Source of the DNA: Candidatus Obscuribacterales bacterium | GTDB lineage: Bacteria; Cyanobacteriota; Vampirovibrionia; Obscuribacterales; Obscuribacteraceae | Direction: 5' to 3' | DNA length: 64,000 nt | NCBI GenBank assembly: GCA_020054205.1 | Contig: JAGVLS010000025.1 | Location: forward strand, 19,923-83,922 | Notes under the pieces: model-generated | Seen by the model: only the letters and a program-made list of their open reading frames with translations | Database searches by the model: none | Told to the model about the DNA's origin: nothing | Made by a program: the position numbers and the translations under genes | In this document: positions 17,784 through 28,330 of the stretch, piece by piece | Layout: every line of letters begins with the position of its first letter | How positions within the stretch are numbered: the first letter of the stretch is position 1

Positions 17784-18809
17784 AGCTATTAGCTCGCTAT
17801 GATCAAGTTTGTTTATTGTTTGATACAACATTTCTGTGTCGGCAATAATTTCACTTAATTGATTTGGTGTAATTGCTTGTTCCTTATCACTCATTGATTT
17901 GTCAGGTTGAGGATGTACTTCAATCATTAAGCCGTGAGCTCCACAAGCAATGGCAGCACGTGCCATTGGTCTAATTAATTCTTCTTTCCCGGTTGCATGA
18001 CTAGGATCAACTATTATTGGCAAAGAAGTTTGTCTTTTGGCTGCTGCAACAATACTTAAATCTAGGGTGTTGCGTGTATAAGTTTCAAATGTTCTAATTC
18101 CTCTTTCACAAAGAATCACATTTTCATTGCCAGCCGACATTATATATTCTGCTGCTAAAAGCCATTCGTTAAGAGTCGCTGAAAATGCACGCTTTAGTAA
18201 GACTGTTTTATCACTACGTCCTACTTCTTTGAGTAATTCATAGTTATACATATTACGTGTGCCAATTTGTAATATGTCCACATATGGCAATGCTAAGTCT
18301 ACTTGCTCGGCTGACATTACTTCACTAATAATAGGCAATCCTGTTATTTGTTTGGCTTCACCTAATGTTTTCAGAGCATCTAATCCATGACCTTGGAAAT
18401 CATAAGGACTAGTACGAGGCTTAAATGCTCCCCCTCGCAAAATATGAGCTCCTCTTGCTTTAATATCGAGAGCTAGTTCAATAAGCTCATTAGGTTCATC
18501 TACAGCACAAGGACCAGCAATTATTATTGGGGGGTTATTGTTGCCAAATGAAAGACCGTTGGCTAATTTGATGGCTTTATTTTTTGAACTTTTAACTAAA
18601 GGATTTGGCAATTGAAGACGAATAAGTTTTTCAATATAAGGAATTTGGCTTATTAAATGTGTAGGTAAAGTACTTACATCGTCTAAAATAGCAATGGTTG
18701 TATTAGGCTTTGTTTTGACTAATTGTGCTGTTAGACCTAAGCTTTCAAGCTTATGGAAAACTTCCTCTATTTCTTGGTTTGATAAGTTAGTCTTAAGAAC
18801 AATAATCAC
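17775..18809 (-). CDS. aroF: DAHP synthase with N-terminal regulatory domain
   Basis: 3-deoxy-7-phosphoheptulonate synthase, first step of the shikimate pathway (PEP plus erythrose 4-phosphate). 344 residues. Residues 1-68 form a ferredoxin/ACT-like domain as in Thermotoga DAHPS, which there confers Tyr/Phe feedback. The catalytic barrel has AGPCAV (98-103), RGGAFKPRTSPY (125-136), a QIGTRNMYN loop, LLKR and DPSHATGK. It is the KDO8PS-like type I-beta form. No other aro gene is nearby. Confidence 0.95.
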   Translation of the reverse strand: MIIVLKTNLSNQEIEEVFHKLESLGLTAQLVKTKPNTTIAILDDVSTLPTHLISQIPYIEKLIRLQLPNPLVKSSKNKAIKLANGLSFGNNNPPIIIAGPCAVDEPNELIELALDIKARGAHILRGGAFKPRTSPYDFQGHGLDALKTLGEAKQITGLPIISEVMSAEQVDLALPYVDILQIGTRNMYNYELLKEVGRSDKTVLLKRAFSATLNEWLLAAEYIMSAGNENVILCERGIRTFETYTRNTLDLSIVAAAKRQTSLPIIVDPSHATGKEELIRPMARAAIACGAHGLMIEVHPQPDKSMSDKEQAITPNQLSEIIADTEMLYQTINKLDHSELIALT

Positions 18810-18883
18810 AAAAATCCCTACTTGTAGAATAATTCAAGAATATTTGTCCATGTTAGGACAAATTGGGTTCAATTTGATAACTT

Positions 18884-19846
18884 ATGGACAAACTTGAACT
18901 TGAAAAGCTTTTAGGTAAATCTCTTTTAACATTCCAAATAATGGCAACTTCACAAATTCTAGAACCAAATAATAAAGTTAGTCTTTCTTTTCTTACCTCT
19001 TTCAATTGGTGGCAAAAAGCTTTTCAGGATTCATTTAATAGCTCTTTTGCTTTTTGGGGTCCTGCCCTTTTGTTTTCGATAGCAAGTATTCTTGTTTTAC
19101 TTGGCACAATTCAAATGGAACAAAATGTAAGCAATATTGATTTAGCGCTTTCTGATGTGGTGAACTCACTTTTTGTTGCTATTTTTATTGCTTGTTTAGG
19201 CATTATACTTAGCTTTTGGGCATTATCAGTTTGGCTGATTAGACTAACTGCTTATGCTCGTTATTTGCTGAAAAATGATGCTGACTATAGCCTAGCTAAA
19301 TCTATCGAATTTTTTTCTAGTAAAAAAGCTTATCTTACAAAATTATGGTTAATTGCTACAGTGTATATTCTGGTGCCAGCATTGCCGATGATTTTTCTTG
19401 CGGTAATCTGGGCATTTAGTCAGCCTCAAATAATAAGACTTACTGGCATAGATATTTTACAAACTCCAAATTGGTTTTTAATTACTTTGGAAACTCTAAT
19501 TGTTGCTTTGAGTGTTATTTGTACTGCTTATGCTCTTTTAACTATAGCTATTTCATCCATATCTTCTGAGCCTGAGGGAGAAACAGCAACGTTATCTATG
19601 AAGGCTTGTATAAAACATTGGCGTCCTATTCTAATATTGGCCACAATAGTTAGTGTAATAAATTTAGTTATTGCCTCACCGCAAATATTTTTATTGTTTT
19701 CTAAATATAGTAATTTAATTGCTAACAATGATATGGCAAATTTGATTGCTACTTTCTGGTTGGGAATAACAAGTATGTTTTTGTGGCCAGTCTCATTGGC
19801 ACCTTTTTGTCAATTTGTAAAACTATGCGCGCAGGAAGGAAACTAG
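18884..19846 (+). CDS. Six-helix integral membrane protein, unknown
   Basis: 320 residues. Hydrophobic segments lie near 55-75, 93-125, 150-177, 193-225, 245-270 and 285-312. The N-terminal ~45 residues are soluble. No transporter signature is recognised; the shape resembles uncharacterised 'glycerophosphoryl diester/DUF' membrane proteins, without firm match. The stop codon is followed after two bases by the likely start of the CobT-like gene, and the AGGAAGGA at its own 3' end serves that gene, so the two are coupled. Confidence 0.75.
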   Translation: MDKLELEKLLGKSLLTFQIMATSQILEPNNKVSLSFLTSFNWWQKAFQDSFNSSFAFWGPALLFSIASILVLLGTIQMEQNVSNIDLALSDVVNSLFVAIFIACLGIILSFWALSVWLIRLTAYARYLLKNDADYSLAKSIEFFSSKKAYLTKLWLIATVYILVPALPMIFLAVIWAFSQPQIIRLTGIDILQTPNWFLITLETLIVALSVICTAYALLTIAISSISSEPEGETATLSMKACIKHWRPILILATIVSVINLVIASPQIFLLFSKYSNLIANNDMANLIATFWLGITSMFLWPVSLAPFCQFVKLCAQEGN

Positions 19847-19848
19847 TT

Positions 19849-20967
19849 TTGTTAGTTGCCCATGAATTAATTAAAACTGTCAATGATAGAGAAGGTAAAT
19901 TATCTAATTGTTTGAAACAAATTAGCTCAATAATTCATGGACGGGGAAATTTTATACTTTGTTTAGCTAATACCAAAACAAGTGATATTGAGGGCATATC
20001 AGCAGCCGGTGCCAATGCTCAGATGCGACGTTTAACTGCTACTCTTGATGCTGAAGCACTTTTATTGGGTTCAACATTAACCAGTAATTCTTTACCAGTT
20101 TCACCTTTAGGCATAGTATCGCCAGTTGTTATCACACGGGCTGCTTTGTCCAAGTTAAATATAGAGACTACTGTCATTGATTGTGGTACTTTTTATCCAC
20201 CACAAATCCCTCATATTAGTTTAAATAATATAGTCTCTGAATGTGTTTCTTCGGGCAATGCTTTGCCTTACGATTTGGTAGAAAGTTTATTTCAATCTGG
20301 ATTGGCCATAGGTAAAGAAATGGCAAAAACTCATGATTATTTAGTTTTAGCAGAATGTGTACCTGGCGGAACAACAACTGCTCAAGCTGTTTTGCAAGCG
20401 CTTGCATATGATGTACAAAATTTATTTTCGTCCAGTTTGCCAAATGGCAATCATAAATTAAAGGCAGAAATTATTGAGCAAGGTTTGAAAAAAGCTAAGC
20501 GTGCTAATACAAATATTTCTGTCAATCCAACTTTGGCAACAGCAGCTCTTGGCGATGCTATGCAAGCAACGATGGCTGGCATAGTATTGGGAGTAGAAGG
20601 TAAAATCCCAATTGCCCTTGGTGGTGGCTCACAAATGTTAGCTGTTTGGGCACTAACAAAGGCAATGGCTGCATTTTATGATTTGTATTTTTATGATTAT
20701 TGTCTTTGTATTTTAACTACTAAATGGGTAGCATTTGATCCATCTGCTAATTGTCTTTATTTGAGTAAATTGCTTGATGCATCGATGGCAGCTACTTGTC
20801 CAAATTTTTTGCTTTCACAGTATGAAGGGCTGAAATCTTATGAGGCAGGTAATGTTAAAGAAGGAGTTGGTGCTGGCGCATCGTTAGCGCTTGCTTACAT
20901 GTCCGGCATCAGTGAATCTGAAATGATGATGTCTGTTGATAAATCATATGAAGCATTAGTTAAATGA
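19849..20967 (+). CDS. CobT-like nicotinate-nucleotide:DMB phosphoribosyltransferase (TIGR00303/UPF0284 type)
   Basis: About 372 residues. It matches the archaeal/cyanobacterial CobT-like group rather than enterobacterial CobT: 'IEGISAAGANAQMRRLTATLDAEAL', the 'AECVPGGTTTAQAVL' loop, 'NPTLATAALGDAMQ' and 'IALGGGSQMLAVWAL'. The family is thought to activate the lower base of cobamides. The start chosen is TTG at 19849: AGGAAGGA (19833-19840) lies eight bases before it and it begins two bases after the previous stop. ATG at 19825 or 19783 would overlap the membrane gene and lack a binding site. No other cobalamin gene or riboswitch is in the window, so the cell may salvage cobamides. Confidence 0.85.
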   Translation: MLVAHELIKTVNDREGKLSNCLKQISSIIHGRGNFILCLANTKTSDIEGISAAGANAQMRRLTATLDAEALLLGSTLTSNSLPVSPLGIVSPVVITRAALSKLNIETTVIDCGTFYPPQIPHISLNNIVSECVSSGNALPYDLVESLFQSGLAIGKEMAKTHDYLVLAECVPGGTTTAQAVLQALAYDVQNLFSSSLPNGNHKLKAEIIEQGLKKAKRANTNISVNPTLATAALGDAMQATMAGIVLGVEGKIPIALGGGSQMLAVWALTKAMAAFYDLYFYDYCLCILTTKWVAFDPSANCLYLSKLLDASMAATCPNFLLSQYEGLKSYEAGNVKEGVGAGASLALAYMSGISESEMMMSVDKSYEALVK

Positions 20968-21118
20968 ACAGTCCCTCTTCTGGGGGATAAAATATATATA
21001 GATAATTATATATACTCTAGAACATAAATGTTGTTTCTAACTTGTTACAAAGCTATTGTTTTGTGGAAATAAGTAATAGTTGCCACATACGTTTGCTCTA
21101 TGGAGATACTCAGCATAA

Positions 21119-24100
21119 ATGTCTGTTAGCCGCACAGTATTGGCAATAATAATGGCAATTTTGCTTTTGCTACCTCAAGCTGTCCAGGGGCAAGAAGCTG
21201 TATCACTTGATTTAAGTTCAACAGATAAAACCGTATCAGCTTCTAGCATTAATGGTTTTCAGGGGGCAAATATTGATGTTGGTGGTGTATCACAAGCAAT
21301 AACACCAGATCATTTACTAACACCGGCTGAATATGTTGCTTTAAGTCAAGTATTAGCAACAGGCAGCCAATCTTTGCTTTTAAGTGCACAGGGAAATGCT
21401 GTTGGTGGCTCTTTTAATATTGGTCATTCGGACATATCACATTTGATAATACCGCAAGGAGTAGATGCAATTTATGATGCTGCCATATTATCTAATTTAG
21501 GCATAAGCGGTAATTTAAACAATGCAGGAAATTTGTATGCTATATCAAGCAATCCTGAAATAACAATAGCAAATATTGCTGCAAATAATATATATAACCA
21601 AATTGGTGGTTTGCTTACAACAGTTTTGCCAACAAATGGCATATCTGGCTATAGCAATTTAGTTAATAGTTTAAGTTTAAATTTAATGGCTTTAAACAAT
21701 ATAATTAATGCTGGCACAATTAGTAGTGCTGGCAATTTAACAGCCTCAGCTGGTGGAACAATAACTAATGCATTGCCTGTCGGCATAAATGGAGCGGGTC
21801 CAATTATGCAAGCAATGAATAATCTTAATTTGATTACTAATAACGTAGTAAACAGTGGGCTCATTAACGCTAATCTAGGAAATATAAATATCGCATCGCA
21901 AATAGTGCAAGATATGCGTATTAATAACACAGGTGGAACAATACAAGCTTTAAATGGACTGATTAATGTTAGAGATGATAGTTTTTTAGCTAAATCACAT
22001 TTAGGAATTTGGGGTGGCGATTTATTATCGAAAGAATTAAATTTATTTTCTGGTGATGGCAATGTTTATGTTGATGTTGGACAAATAACAGGACCAGTAA
22101 ATATTTCTGCAGGCGCTGCCTGGATATTTTCTAGTACAGATACTTTGCGATTAGGCAATATCAATTTAACTGGTGACCCAACATTTTATAATGCTGGCGG
22201 TGATGTTGTAATAGATAGAGATCTTATTTTCCCTGGACAACATTTAGCAATTGTGGCTGCCCTTGATATTAAAACAGCAGTGCAGGGCGATGGTAGCCCA
22301 GCCACTATTAATATCAGCACAAGTTCTAGTACGGGAAATGCTGGTGACATTATAATGATTGCTGGTGCATTATTATTGCCCAACAAAACACATTCAATTG
22401 GGCCAGGTGATCCTATTGATCCAGATATCAATTTATCGATATTTGGGGCTTCTGTACTTGGTGGTGGAAAAATTGATTTAACAGCTGGACCAGATTTAAA
22501 TGCTCCAAGAGTAGCTGTAGGTAGTATAAGTGCACAAGGTAATTGCGCGGGCTGCAATGGTGGCAATGTTACTTTCATTGCTTATAAAACAGATGCTGGT
22601 TTAGTTGGAGTAGCTGTGCCAGACTTAATACCAATAGAGTCAGGAAAAATAAATTTAGCTAGTAATGCAAGTATAAGTTCTGGTGGTGGTGGAAATGGTA
22701 CTAATGGTAATGTCAATTTTCTAGCTGCAGGAATTGCTGATGGCAGTGATCTTATTGCTAATGTTATTAATGTTGGCAATATAAATACCACTGGCGGCAC
22801 TGGTACTGGCGGAGATATTTTAGCAATAAATGCTACACCGGAAGATGGATATTCTATTGTAAATAGTACATTTGGACCAGGTACTTATTTTTTAGAAAAT
22901 GGCATAGGTGGTAAGGTTGATACTACCAAACTTACTGGTGCAGCAGTTGCTGGTCTAGCACATTTTTCATTTGGTTCATTATCTGCTCCTGGACGAAGTA
23001 TTGTTTTAAATAACAAATTTGGTACTATTGCCACTGGTGCAATAACCAATAATGGTGTTAATTCAAGTGGTGGCAGTGTTTCCATAACTTATTCAAGCGA
23101 TCAAGCATTTGTCCTTGGTGCTAGCTCAAATAATGGAGTAAATGGCAATATTACTGCAAATGCTGGCACATCTGGTAATGGTGGTAGCATTGTTATTTCT
23201 AATTTAGACACAGGGGGCAATATTAATATAACTAGTGCTGCCAATCTTTCCGTTAATGCTTCTGTGAATGGTGGAAATGGTGGTTCTATTATGCTTCTAG
23301 CTGGTCAGGCTGATTCAGTTAATCCAGATTCTGTACTTCCTGCTAGTACTGGTGGAATAAATTTACCATCTCAAAGTGGTAGCTCAGCTATTATATCTGC
23401 TAATGCAGGTGGCACAGGTAATTATAATGGTGGATCAATATATTTAAGAGGTAAATTTGTCAATGCTGCAAGTGGAGGCAAATTGCAATTATCTGCCAAT
23501 GGCTCTAGTTCTGGCAATGGTGGCACTATTCAAATTCATTCTTATGCACCTGTAAATATTGGTACTGATAATGGAGAAATAAGTCTTTCAGCTACTGGTG
23601 GTGCTCCTGGTGGAATTGCTTCAGGCGGGATAATTAGAATTAGTGGTACAGCTTTAAATATAGAATCTCAAGCTATTGATGTTCGTGCTTTAGGAGATTG
23701 GGGATCGGGTGGCAAAGTAGAGCTAATATCTAACCATAGTAACGCTTTTCTTATTGGTGGCACTAATGGTTGTACTAATTGTTTAGTTGGTACTTTAAAT
23801 GCAACTGGAGCTGTCCTGGGTGGTGATGGTGGACAAATTTTAATTACTAATAAAGGTGTTAGTGGTATTGGCGGTATTACTCTTACTGATTGGAATTTAT
23901 TGAATGTGTTGCCTGGTGATAATTCCGGTGGTGGCAAAGGAGGAAAGCTTTGGCTAGATGCTGTTTCTACTTTAACAATTCCAACTGGATCATTTTCTGT
24001 GAGTGCTAGTGGTGCTCCTGGTTTTTCTTCCAATATGGATGGTGGAATTATTTATTTATCTGGAAATCAATTAGTAGTTAGTGGAGCAGCTGGCTCAGTC

Positions 24101-27100
24101 AATCTTAGTGCTAATGCTATAAATGGTGGAAATGGTGGAAGCATTACTGTAAAAAATAATCAAAGTCGTATTTATATAGGTTCTGACGCTGGCACACCAC
24201 AATCAGTATTTAATTTATCGGCAACTGGAGGCTCTATAAATTCTCTTTCTGGCAATGGTGGCAATATAACTGTTGAAGGTCTTTCTGTAAGAGCGGATGC
24301 TTCAGTAAATGGTGCTATAAATGTTTCAGCTCTAGGGGCAGGCAATGGTGGCAGTATTAGTATAACTGGACATGATGCATCTAATATATTTGTAGCAGGT
24401 TCAACTGATAGTAATTGTATAAATTGTTCACGTGGTGTTTTAAATGCTAGTGCTGGTCCTGGTGGCGGCAATGGTGGCAGCATTATTTTAAGCAATGATA
24501 CTGGTCTGACTGTGAATATGAAGGACGGTAGTAATAACGATAATTTAAAAGTCAATCCAGTTAATAATGGCAATGGTGGTTATTTAAAATTTGCTTCACC
24601 TACAACAGGCAATCTAACTGTAGTCGGTGACATTATTGTTAATGGACTTGGTACTGGCAGTGGTGGCACTGTTATTTTACAAAGTGGCATTATGACCCAA
24701 GCTTTTGTAATTAATGGTGGTGGTGCCTGTACACGTTGTGTACGTGGGCGAATTGAAGCAAATGGTGGTGCTACAAGCGGTAGTGGTGGCACTGTTGATA
24801 TCTCTGTCTCTGGTTCGGGTAATATTACCTGGAATACACTTAGTGACATATCTTTTAGTCCAGGTGTTACCGGTGGCCATGGCGGTAAGCTTTATTTAAC
24901 AAGCACAGGTGGAGGATTCTTTCTACCTAATAATGCAATTATTTCGGCTAATGCTTCTGGTTCTGGCGATTTTAATGGAGGAATTATTAGCATTAACGGA
25001 CCAGTAGCTTTAGGTAATACACTTACTTTTAATGCTAATGCAATTGGTAATGGAAATGGCGGCAGTATATCTGTAATTAACACTGGTTATAATATCGGCA
25101 CACAAGCTGGTCAATTAAGGCTATCAGCTATTGGACAGAATGCCGTTATTAATATTGTTCAATCGAGCAATATGACAATTAATACTGATGGTATTATTGC
25201 TGGTCCTATAAACGCTGCTGGTAAAGGTGCTGAGATTTTAATAAATACTACATCTTTTACTCTTACAGTGAATGGAACACTAAGTGCAGATGCAGCTGCT
25301 GGTTTTGCTGGTGATGGTGGTGAAATTACAATTTATGCAAATAGGTTAATAGTAAATCAATTGAGTGGAGCTGGCGGTAGCTTCACTGCTAATGCAGGCT
25401 CTAGTGGAAATGGTGGCACAATCAATTTATTTTTAGAATCATCAACGGAATTTGTTGTTGGGGGGTCTACTACTAATTCAATTTTTGGTGGTCTTTCAGC
25501 TAATGCAGGCACTAATAGTGGTAATGGTGGGGTTATCGCTATTGAAAAAGCTGGTGATATCAAAATTGTTTCACCTGATTCTATAACTGTAAATAGCTCT
25601 GCCGGTGGTGGAAATGGTGGAACAATTGCCTTTAGTAGCACTAATGGCACAATTACCATTGGTGATGGCACCCTTAATGCATCTGCTGGAGGTAGTGGAG
25701 TAAGAAATGGTGGTACTATTTCGCTTGATGCAGACTATATTGTAATTGATGGAAATGGAGTATTGAATTTATTGGCTAACGCTTCTGGTACCGGTAATGG
25801 TGGCAGTGTAGTTGTATATTCTAGAGAAAGTGATTCCAATCTAGTAATTGGAAATGTTTCTGGACAAGTGGGCGGCCAAATTGCAATTTCAGCTACTGGT
25901 GGATCAACTAATTCATTGTCTGGTAATGGTGGCGGAATTGGTATTTTTTATAACGGAAATGTAAGTATTGATGGTGATGCTGTTAATGTTATGCCTCAAG
26001 GTAATGGTAATGGTGGCACCATAGTTATATCAAATCTTGGTTCAGGTGATGGAGCAAATTTAAGTGGCACTTTAAATGCTAGTGGTAATGGTGCCTCTGG
26101 TAATGGTGGATCAATTTCTTTAGACACAGGTATGGACGGTAATTTAAATATATCTGCCAATCTTTTAGCAAATGGTTCTGGGACAGGAAATGGTGGAGCT
26201 GTAAATATTCTCAGTAAGTCAGATATAATTGTAAATGTTGTTTCTGGTCCAGGACAAATAAGTTTAAATGGAAATGTTTCAGTTGCTGCTGGTGATGGCA
26301 GTTTAGAAAAAATGGGAATTATAAATTTTGGTGAACCTTGGGGACTAACTGTTGAAGGTCCAGGTACATTGACTGGACGTATTCAGGCAGTGAGTTTGAT
26401 TTATCCTATAAATATAGATGTTGGTGGATCGCTTACAGCTGGCATGATTGTTAGTTTTACAGTGCCGAGTGAAAACATTATTGAGTTTAATACAGTTATC
26501 GGTCCATTTTTAGCTGCTCTTCTCAATATACCTTTTAATCCAGTACCATTGGAAGCCCCAATTACATTGAGTGCACCAGATAAAATTACTATTCCTGTTG
26601 ATGGAATAATTGCTGCCATAAATAGCGGTATCAATTTAGAAAGCCAACATATTCACAATGACGGTAGAGTAATTACTTTTAATGCTCTTGGAGAAACTCA
26701 AACCACTGATATTAATATTAGTACTCCTACTGGAAATTTACTTTTAAGTGGTAGCGGAAATTATCAAGGTTTATTAACACCTAATACCATTTCAGTGACA
26801 GCACCAAATCTTACTCTTGCTGGTTCTTTTGTTCTTGATTCTTTTAATGGACAAGTATTTTTAAATGGACTAAATGTTGGTTCAGTTTATACAGTAAATG
26901 GATCATTTTTACCGTTTATTCCTGGGCTATTAACTAATACAAGTAATTTAGTTTCTAATAACGTACAAGGTGATGTCTTGTCTAATAGAAATAAAGAAGA
27001 TGCAGCAACAAAAGAATTTGTCAGAGTCATGGGCGAGCATAATAAAGATTTAGTAGTATTTACTACGGCTAGCCAAGTATTTATGGGTAGTGTAGATGGT

Positions 27101-28327
27101 GGTGACTATGAAGCAATCGGTGCGCCTGGTACAGTTATAAGTCATGAACAAAATACGGTTGTATTACATAGAGGACGTCTAGCCTTGGATAGTGGAAAAA
27201 ATACAACCAATGTAAATACAAGAGTAGGTGTTGTATCTGTAGCAGCTGGCGCAACAGTAATAGTTGATGATCATCCAGGCAAACCAGTAAGAGTATTGGC
27301 TATTGGAGGCAGTGGAGACGCTCCGATTACTGTTAGTCGTAGTGGTGAAGAAGAACTGGTCACATTAAGACCAGGAGAAGAAGCTATACTTGGTGATACT
27401 GATTTAGCGGCTGAAGATTTAATACCAGCTGATGGAATAGATAGAGTATTAGTAACTGGTGGCATTAGTGTAAGGAGCAAAAAATCAGTAAAAACACAAT
27501 TTGCCTTAGGTGAATTGATGCAAAAAGAATTGATGGTAGCTGGACATAGTGTACGTATCGGTGGCGGCAAAGGCACACGTGTAGCTAGCTCATTAGCAAA
27601 AGCAGTAGATGCAAGTAAAATGGGTAATACTGTTAAACAAGAAGGCGCAGTACATTTATTAAGAGCAGATACGGCTCAAATGGACAATTCTGCTTTAGAA
27701 CATGGACAATGGAAACCAGATGTAGCGCAGCCTGTATTTATGTTAGCTGGCATGGATACATTATTTAGACATTCTGTTAATGGTGGCTTAGAAATAAGAT
27801 CTGGCAGTTTATTTTTAAATGTACCTGATAAAACAGTATGCAATACAAAAGTAGGACAAGTACATTTAGCAAAAAATGCTTTGGCAATGGTAGAAGCTAA
27901 AGAAGGATGTATGAGGGTAAAAGCATGTTCTGGACCAGGGGCTGTGACAGTCATGGCAGGTGGTAAGAAAATAGATTTAATGCCAGGAGAAGAAGTGTTT
28001 ATAGCTGATCATAATCCAAGCAAGACAGAAACTACTCCTGCTGATGGCATTGGTCGCAGACAAGTAAAAAGTATAAAATTGCAAGATGGAAAAATAGCAG
28101 TACTTAGCGAATTTTCTATTGCATCAATGATTGGCACAAGAGAAGAAATGGCAATGATTAGGCAGCCTATTACCCCTGAACATAAGCATGTAAGAGATGT
28201 ACTAATGAAAACAGCTGTTATATTGCAATATTTGACCAATAAACATGGTCAATATTCATCGAAGCCTAAAGAAACAGCAATTATATTGCCAGAAGAACAA
28301 GGCAAAAGAATTAGCCAAGCTAATTAA
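21119..28327 (+). CDS. Giant secreted beta-helix protein with FecR-like C-terminal domains
   Basis: 2402 residues. Residues 1-26 are a signal peptide (VLAIIMAILLLLPQAVQGQ). About 60-330 resemble the N-terminal part of filamentous-haemagglutinin-type exoproteins ('GVDAIYDAAILSNLGISGNLNNAG'). About 370-1740 are many Gly/Asn-rich coils with GNGGxI turns and LxAxAxG strands, a right-handed beta-helix by appearance. CxxC pairs occur at 476/479, 885/888, 1100/1103 and 1204/1207. Two FecR-like segments follow (about 1964-2110 and 2215-2360), rich in short strands with 'GTVISHEQNTVVLHRGRL' and 'LRPGEEAIL'. Unlike FecR proper it has no membrane helix. The tail is homologous to that of the gene at 59864. 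Likely a cell-surface or secreted adhesin; no TpsB partner is nearby. Confidence 0.9.
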   Translation: MSVSRTVLAIIMAILLLLPQAVQGQEAVSLDLSSTDKTVSASSINGFQGANIDVGGVSQAITPDHLLTPAEYVALSQVLATGSQSLLLSAQGNAVGGSFNIGHSDISHLIIPQGVDAIYDAAILSNLGISGNLNNAGNLYAISSNPEITIANIAANNIYNQIGGLLTTVLPTNGISGYSNLVNSLSLNLMALNNIINAGTISSAGNLTASAGGTITNALPVGINGAGPIMQAMNNLNLITNNVVNSGLINANLGNINIASQIVQDMRINNTGGTIQALNGLINVRDDSFLAKSHLGIWGGDLLSKELNLFSGDGNVYVDVGQITGPVNISAGAAWIFSSTDTLRLGNINLTGDPTFYNAGGDVVIDRDLIFPGQHLAIVAALDIKTAVQGDGSPATINISTSSSTGNAGDIIMIAGALLLPNKTHSIGPGDPIDPDINLSIFGASVLGGGKIDLTAGPDLNAPRVAVGSISAQGNCAGCNGGNVTFIAYKTDAGLVGVAVPDLIPIESGKINLASNASISSGGGGNGTNGNVNFLAAGIADGSDLIANVINVGNINTTGGTGTGGDILAINATPEDGYSIVNSTFGPGTYFLENGIGGKVDTTKLTGAAVAGLAHFSFGSLSAPGRSIVLNNKFGTIATGAITNNGVNSSGGSVSITYSSDQAFVLGASSNNGVNGNITANAGTSGNGGSIVISNLDTGGNINITSAANLSVNASVNGGNGGSIMLLAGQADSVNPDSVLPASTGGINLPSQSGSSAIISANAGGTGNYNGGSIYLRGKFVNAASGGKLQLSANGSSSGNGGTIQIHSYAPVNIGTDNGEISLSATGGAPGGIASGGIIRISGTALNIESQAIDVRALGDWGSGGKVELISNHSNAFLIGGTNGCTNCLVGTLNATGAVLGGDGGQILITNKGVSGIGGITLTDWNLLNVLPGDNSGGGKGGKLWLDAVSTLTIPTGSFSVSASGAPGFSSNMDGGIIYLSGNQLVVSGAAGSVNLSANAINGGNGGSITVKNNQSRIYIGSDAGTPQSVFNLSATGGSINSLSGNGGNITVEGLSVRADASVNGAINVSALGAGNGGSISITGHDASNIFVAGSTDSNCINCSRGVLNASAGPGGGNGGSIILSNDTGLTVNMKDGSNNDNLKVNPVNNGNGGYLKFASPTTGNLTVVGDIIVNGLGTGSGGTVILQSGIMTQAFVINGGGACTRCVRGRIEANGGATSGSGGTVDISVSGSGNITWNTLSDISFSPGVTGGHGGKLYLTSTGGGFFLPNNAIISANASGSGDFNGGIISINGPVALGNTLTFNANAIGNGNGGSISVINTGYNIGTQAGQLRLSAIGQNAVINIVQSSNMTINTDGIIAGPINAAGKGAEILINTTSFTLTVNGTLSADAAAGFAGDGGEITIYANRLIVNQLSGAGGSFTANAGSSGNGGTINLFLESSTEFVVGGSTTNSIFGGLSANAGTNSGNGGVIAIEKAGDIKIVSPDSITVNSSAGGGNGGTIAFSSTNGTITIGDGTLNASAGGSGVRNGGTISLDADYIVIDGNGVLNLLANASGTGNGGSVVVYSRESDSNLVIGNVSGQVGGQIAISATGGSTNSLSGNGGGIGIFYNGNVSIDGDAVNVMPQGNGNGGTIVISNLGSGDGANLSGTLNASGNGASGNGGSISLDTGMDGNLNISANLLANGSGTGNGGAVNILSKSDIIVNVVSGPGQISLNGNVSVAAGDGSLEKMGIINFGEPWGLTVEGPGTLTGRIQAVSLIYPINIDVGGSLTAGMIVSFTVPSENIIEFNTVIGPFLAALLNIPFNPVPLEAPITLSAPDKITIPVDGIIAAINSGINLESQHIHNDGRVITFNALGETQTTDINISTPTGNLLLSGSGNYQGLLTPNTISVTAPNLTLAGSFVLDSFNGQVFLNGLNVGSVYTVNGSFLPFIPGLLTNTSNLVSNNVQGDVLSNRNKEDAATKEFVRVMGEHNKDLVVFTTASQVFMGSVDGGDYEAIGAPGTVISHEQNTVVLHRGRLALDSGKNTTNVNTRVGVVSVAAGATVIVDDHPGKPVRVLAIGGSGDAPITVSRSGEEELVTLRPGEEAILGDTDLAAEDLIPADGIDRVLVTGGISVRSKKSVKTQFALGELMQKELMVAGHSVRIGGGKGTRVASSLAKAVDASKMGNTVKQEGAVHLLRADTAQMDNSALEHGQWKPDVAQPVFMLAGMDTLFRHSVNGGLEIRSGSLFLNVPDKTVCNTKVGQVHLAKNALAMVEAKEGCMRVKACSGPGAVTVMAGGKKIDLMPGEEVFIADHNPSKTETTPADGIGRRQVKSIKLQDGKIAVLSEFSIASMIGTREEMAMIRQPITPEHKHVRDVLMKTAVILQYLTNKHGQYSSKPKETAIILPEEQGKRISQAN

Positions 28328-28330
28328 TAG

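Noticed and set aside
20993..21014. TATATATA inverted repeat upstream of the giant gene
   Set aside because: Simple AT alternation with no GC pairs; expected by chance in this composition.
22186..25671. Several minus-strand open frames within the 21119 gene
   Set aside because: Pro/Leu-rich shadows of GNGG repeats; no independent coding signal.
23150..26200. Regular short repeats that could suggest a CRISPR array
   Set aside because: The repeats are in frame, vary in length and encode GNGGxI turns; there are no spacers or cas genes.
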